Source of the DNA: Clostridia bacterium
GTDB taxonomy: Bacteria > Bacillota > Clostridia > RGIG6154
Assembly (NCBI GenBank): GCA_017622395.1
Contig: JAGARF010000155.1
Span: 1-8,312 of the forward strand
Direction of reading: 5' to 3'
Length of the DNA stretch: 8,312 bases
Part shown: positions 6,883 through 8,312 of the stretch, in pieces
How positions within the stretch are numbered: the first letter of the stretch is position 1
How the letters are laid out: each line of letters begins with the position of its first letter
Made by a program: the position numbers and the translations under genes
The notes under the pieces: generated by a model
Seen by the model: only the letters and a program-made list of their open reading frames with translations
What the model was told of the DNA's origin: nothing
Databases searched by the model: none

Positions 6883-8312
6883 ATGAAAAAATTATTGGCA
6901 TTGGTACTTACAATAGTTTGTATGTTATCGCTTGTGTCTTGCGGTGACAAAACAGATGTTGTTGAAACAGACCTTTCAAAGCCGGTTACTTTGAATTGGA
7001 TTATGCCGGGACCAGGTGAACAGAAAGATTCACAGATGGTTTGGGATAAATTCAATGAAGAATTAAAGAAAATTGAAGGCTTTGAAAATGTTACTGTTAA
7101 CATTGAGGTAGTTCCAATGGCAGACTACACCCAGAAAATTATGCTTATGCAGACTTCAGGAGAAAAAATGGACTTAATCCAGACTTATATGCTTGATTAT
7201 GTTCAGGAATTCAGAAACGGAACTATTATTGATATGGCTCCATATCTTAAAGAGTATGCAAATGAAACACTTAAAGAAATGCCTGAGTGGGTAGTAGATA
7301 TGGGTAAAGTAGACGGAGCACAGGCGATTCTTCCAAACTATCAGAAAATGGTAGCTGCACCATTCTATGCAACTATTCCTGCAGAGCTTGCACAGTACAC
7401 AGATGCAGAAAAAATGGCAGACTCATTTATGAAGGATGAAGAAAATGGCTACACTCCATCAGAAAACACTGTAGCTCTTGTTGAAGAATATCTTGAAAAG
7501 GTAACTGCAGCAGGTAAGCTTGGAAAAGGCTACTTTGATATGTGGAAGGAAAGAGGAACAGAATCAGTTATTTCATTCTTCAAATTCTATTATCAGGACC
7601 CTGAAATTAAAATTTTCCACAGCCACCTTGGTGACCAGCAGCAGGCAATGTGGAGAATAACAAAAGATTTCTTTAATAAGGGCTATGTAAGAAAAGATGC
7701 TCTTTCTGCTAAAGCGTCAGACAGCTTTGGTGTTAAGGACGGTAATGTATCATGGCCTTCACAGAACTGGACAGGTAAATTTGAAGTATATGGCGGCGGC
7801 AAGCAGTATGACATTCCGACACTTCAGATTCCAACAACTGACCATTTCTACATTCCATATAAACCGGGCGCAGGCGGAATGGCAATTCCTGTTAACTCAG
7901 AGTATCCCGATGTTGCGGCAATGCTTATCAACTTAATGAATTCTTCAAAGGGAATAGACCTTTATAATCTTATGGTTTACGGTATTGAGGGAACACACTA
8001 TACAGTAGACAAAGAATTAGCCGGCGGAGATAAGATGATTACTCCTAAAGACTATCCTGAAGAAGGCAACTCGTCTTCAGCATACGGTCTCCAGAAATGG
8101 ATTGTCGGCAATGCTAAAAACGCATATGTAACATCAAATCAAAATGAAGATTTTAAAAAGGTTATATATGAAGATATGAACGAAGGAGAAAACACCATTA
8201 CATCTCCTCTTATGGGTTTTGCACTTGATGCAGCAACAATAGAAACAAAGCTCAGCATTATAAGTGCAATCGATACAGAATTCAGAGGTCCTATTGAATC
8301 AGGTGCAGCTGA
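6883..8312 (+). CDS. Extracellular solute-binding lipoprotein, LipO/DUF3502 type, of a carbohydrate ABC transporter (3' end cut)
   Basis: The frame is open from the ATG at 6883 to the right edge, with 476 residues visible; family members are usually near 500, so only a short tail is missing. The signal peptide MKKLLALVLTIVCMLSLVSC ends in a lipobox (LVSC, Cys20), so the mature protein is expected to be lipid-anchored on the outer face of the membrane. LNWIMPGPGEQKDSQMVWDKF (about 38-58) is the usual first strand and helix of carbohydrate-binding family 1 proteins. MADYTQKIMLMQTSGEKMDL follows, and LYNLMVYGIEGTHYT and SPLMGFALD near the end match the LipO/DUF3502 type. Such proteins deliver oligosaccharides to two LplB/YtcP-like permeases, expected to the right of the window. 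Placement beside two secreted glycan-active enzymes suggests that it binds their products; the ligand itself cannot be read from the sequence. Confidence 0.9.
   Translation, partial: MKKLLALVLTIVCMLSLVSCGDKTDVVETDLSKPVTLNWIMPGPGEQKDSQMVWDKFNEELKKIEGFENVTVNIEVVPMADYTQKIMLMQTSGEKMDLIQTYMLDYVQEFRNGTIIDMAPYLKEYANETLKEMPEWVVDMGKVDGAQAILPNYQKMVAAPFYATIPAELAQYTDAEKMADSFMKDEENGYTPSENTVALVEEYLEKVTAAGKLGKGYFDMWKERGTESVISFFKFYYQDPEIKIFHSHLGDQQQAMWRITKDFFNKGYVRKDALSAKASDSFGVKDGNVSWPSQNWTGKFEVYGGGKQYDIPTLQIPTTDHFYIPYKPGAGGMAIPVNSEYPDVAAMLINLMNSSKGIDLYNLMVYGIEGTHYTVDKELAGGDKMITPKDYPEEGNSSSAYGLQKWIVGNAKNAYVTSNQNEDFKKVIYEDMNEGENTITSPLMGFALDAATIETKLSIISAIDTEFRGPIESGAA

Noticed and set aside
7697..7936. Plus-strand open frame of 79 codons
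   Set aside because: It is a shifted frame inside the solute-binding protein gene, which has clear family motifs across this region.
1..8312. CRISPR array, tRNA, rRNA, insertion sequence or phage genes
   Set aside because: No regularly spaced direct repeats, structured RNA genes, transposase or phage-like motifs were seen on either strand.

Overview
The window is a densely packed, AT-rich stretch with every gene on the + strand. It looks like a gut or rumen Clostridia-type (Bacillota) genome. The grounds are the low GC content, strong AAGGAGG-type ribosome binding sites, a Gram-positive-style secreted enzyme and a lipoprotein solute-binding protein, and intergenic palindromes of a kind common in clostridial genomes. 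No 16S or other taxonomic marker is present, so the genus is not assigned.

Layout. (1) Positions 1-3107: the 3' part of a large secreted right-handed beta-helix protein. It is open at the left edge and carries an FN3-like domain, a helical FIVAR-like linker, a concanavalin/LamG-like sandwich and a golvesin/CBM-like C-terminal domain. (2) Positions 3108-3133: a near-perfect 12-bp hairpin. (3) Positions 3150-6482: a complete 1110-residue secreted beta-helix protein, a clear paralogue of the first, with two N-terminal Ig-like domains, an FN3-like domain and a short C-terminal beta domain. (4) Positions 6483-6590: an intergenic region filled by a palindromic repeat. (5) Positions 6591-6866: an HU-family DNA-binding protein of 91 residues. 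(6) Positions 6883-8312: a lipoprotein extracellular solute-binding protein of the LipO/DUF3502 type, cut by the right edge. No gene-free stretch exceeds 300 bases.

How the genes may work together. The two beta-helix proteins resemble GH141-like and related carbohydrate-active beta-helix enzymes, and they keep a pair of acidic motifs at matching places. They probably act outside the cell on a plant or host polysaccharide. The solute-binding lipoprotein would capture the released oligosaccharides for an ABC importer whose permease genes should lie to the right of the window. The HU gene sits only 16 bases before the solute-binding gene and is probably co-transcribed with it, an unusual partner for a sugar-uptake gene.

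Nothing here proves a new type of system. The points most worth checking are the HU/transporter pairing, a repeat element that supplies an alternative start for HU, and the divergent accessory modules of the two paralogous enzymes. All family assignments were made by reading the sequence, without a database search.
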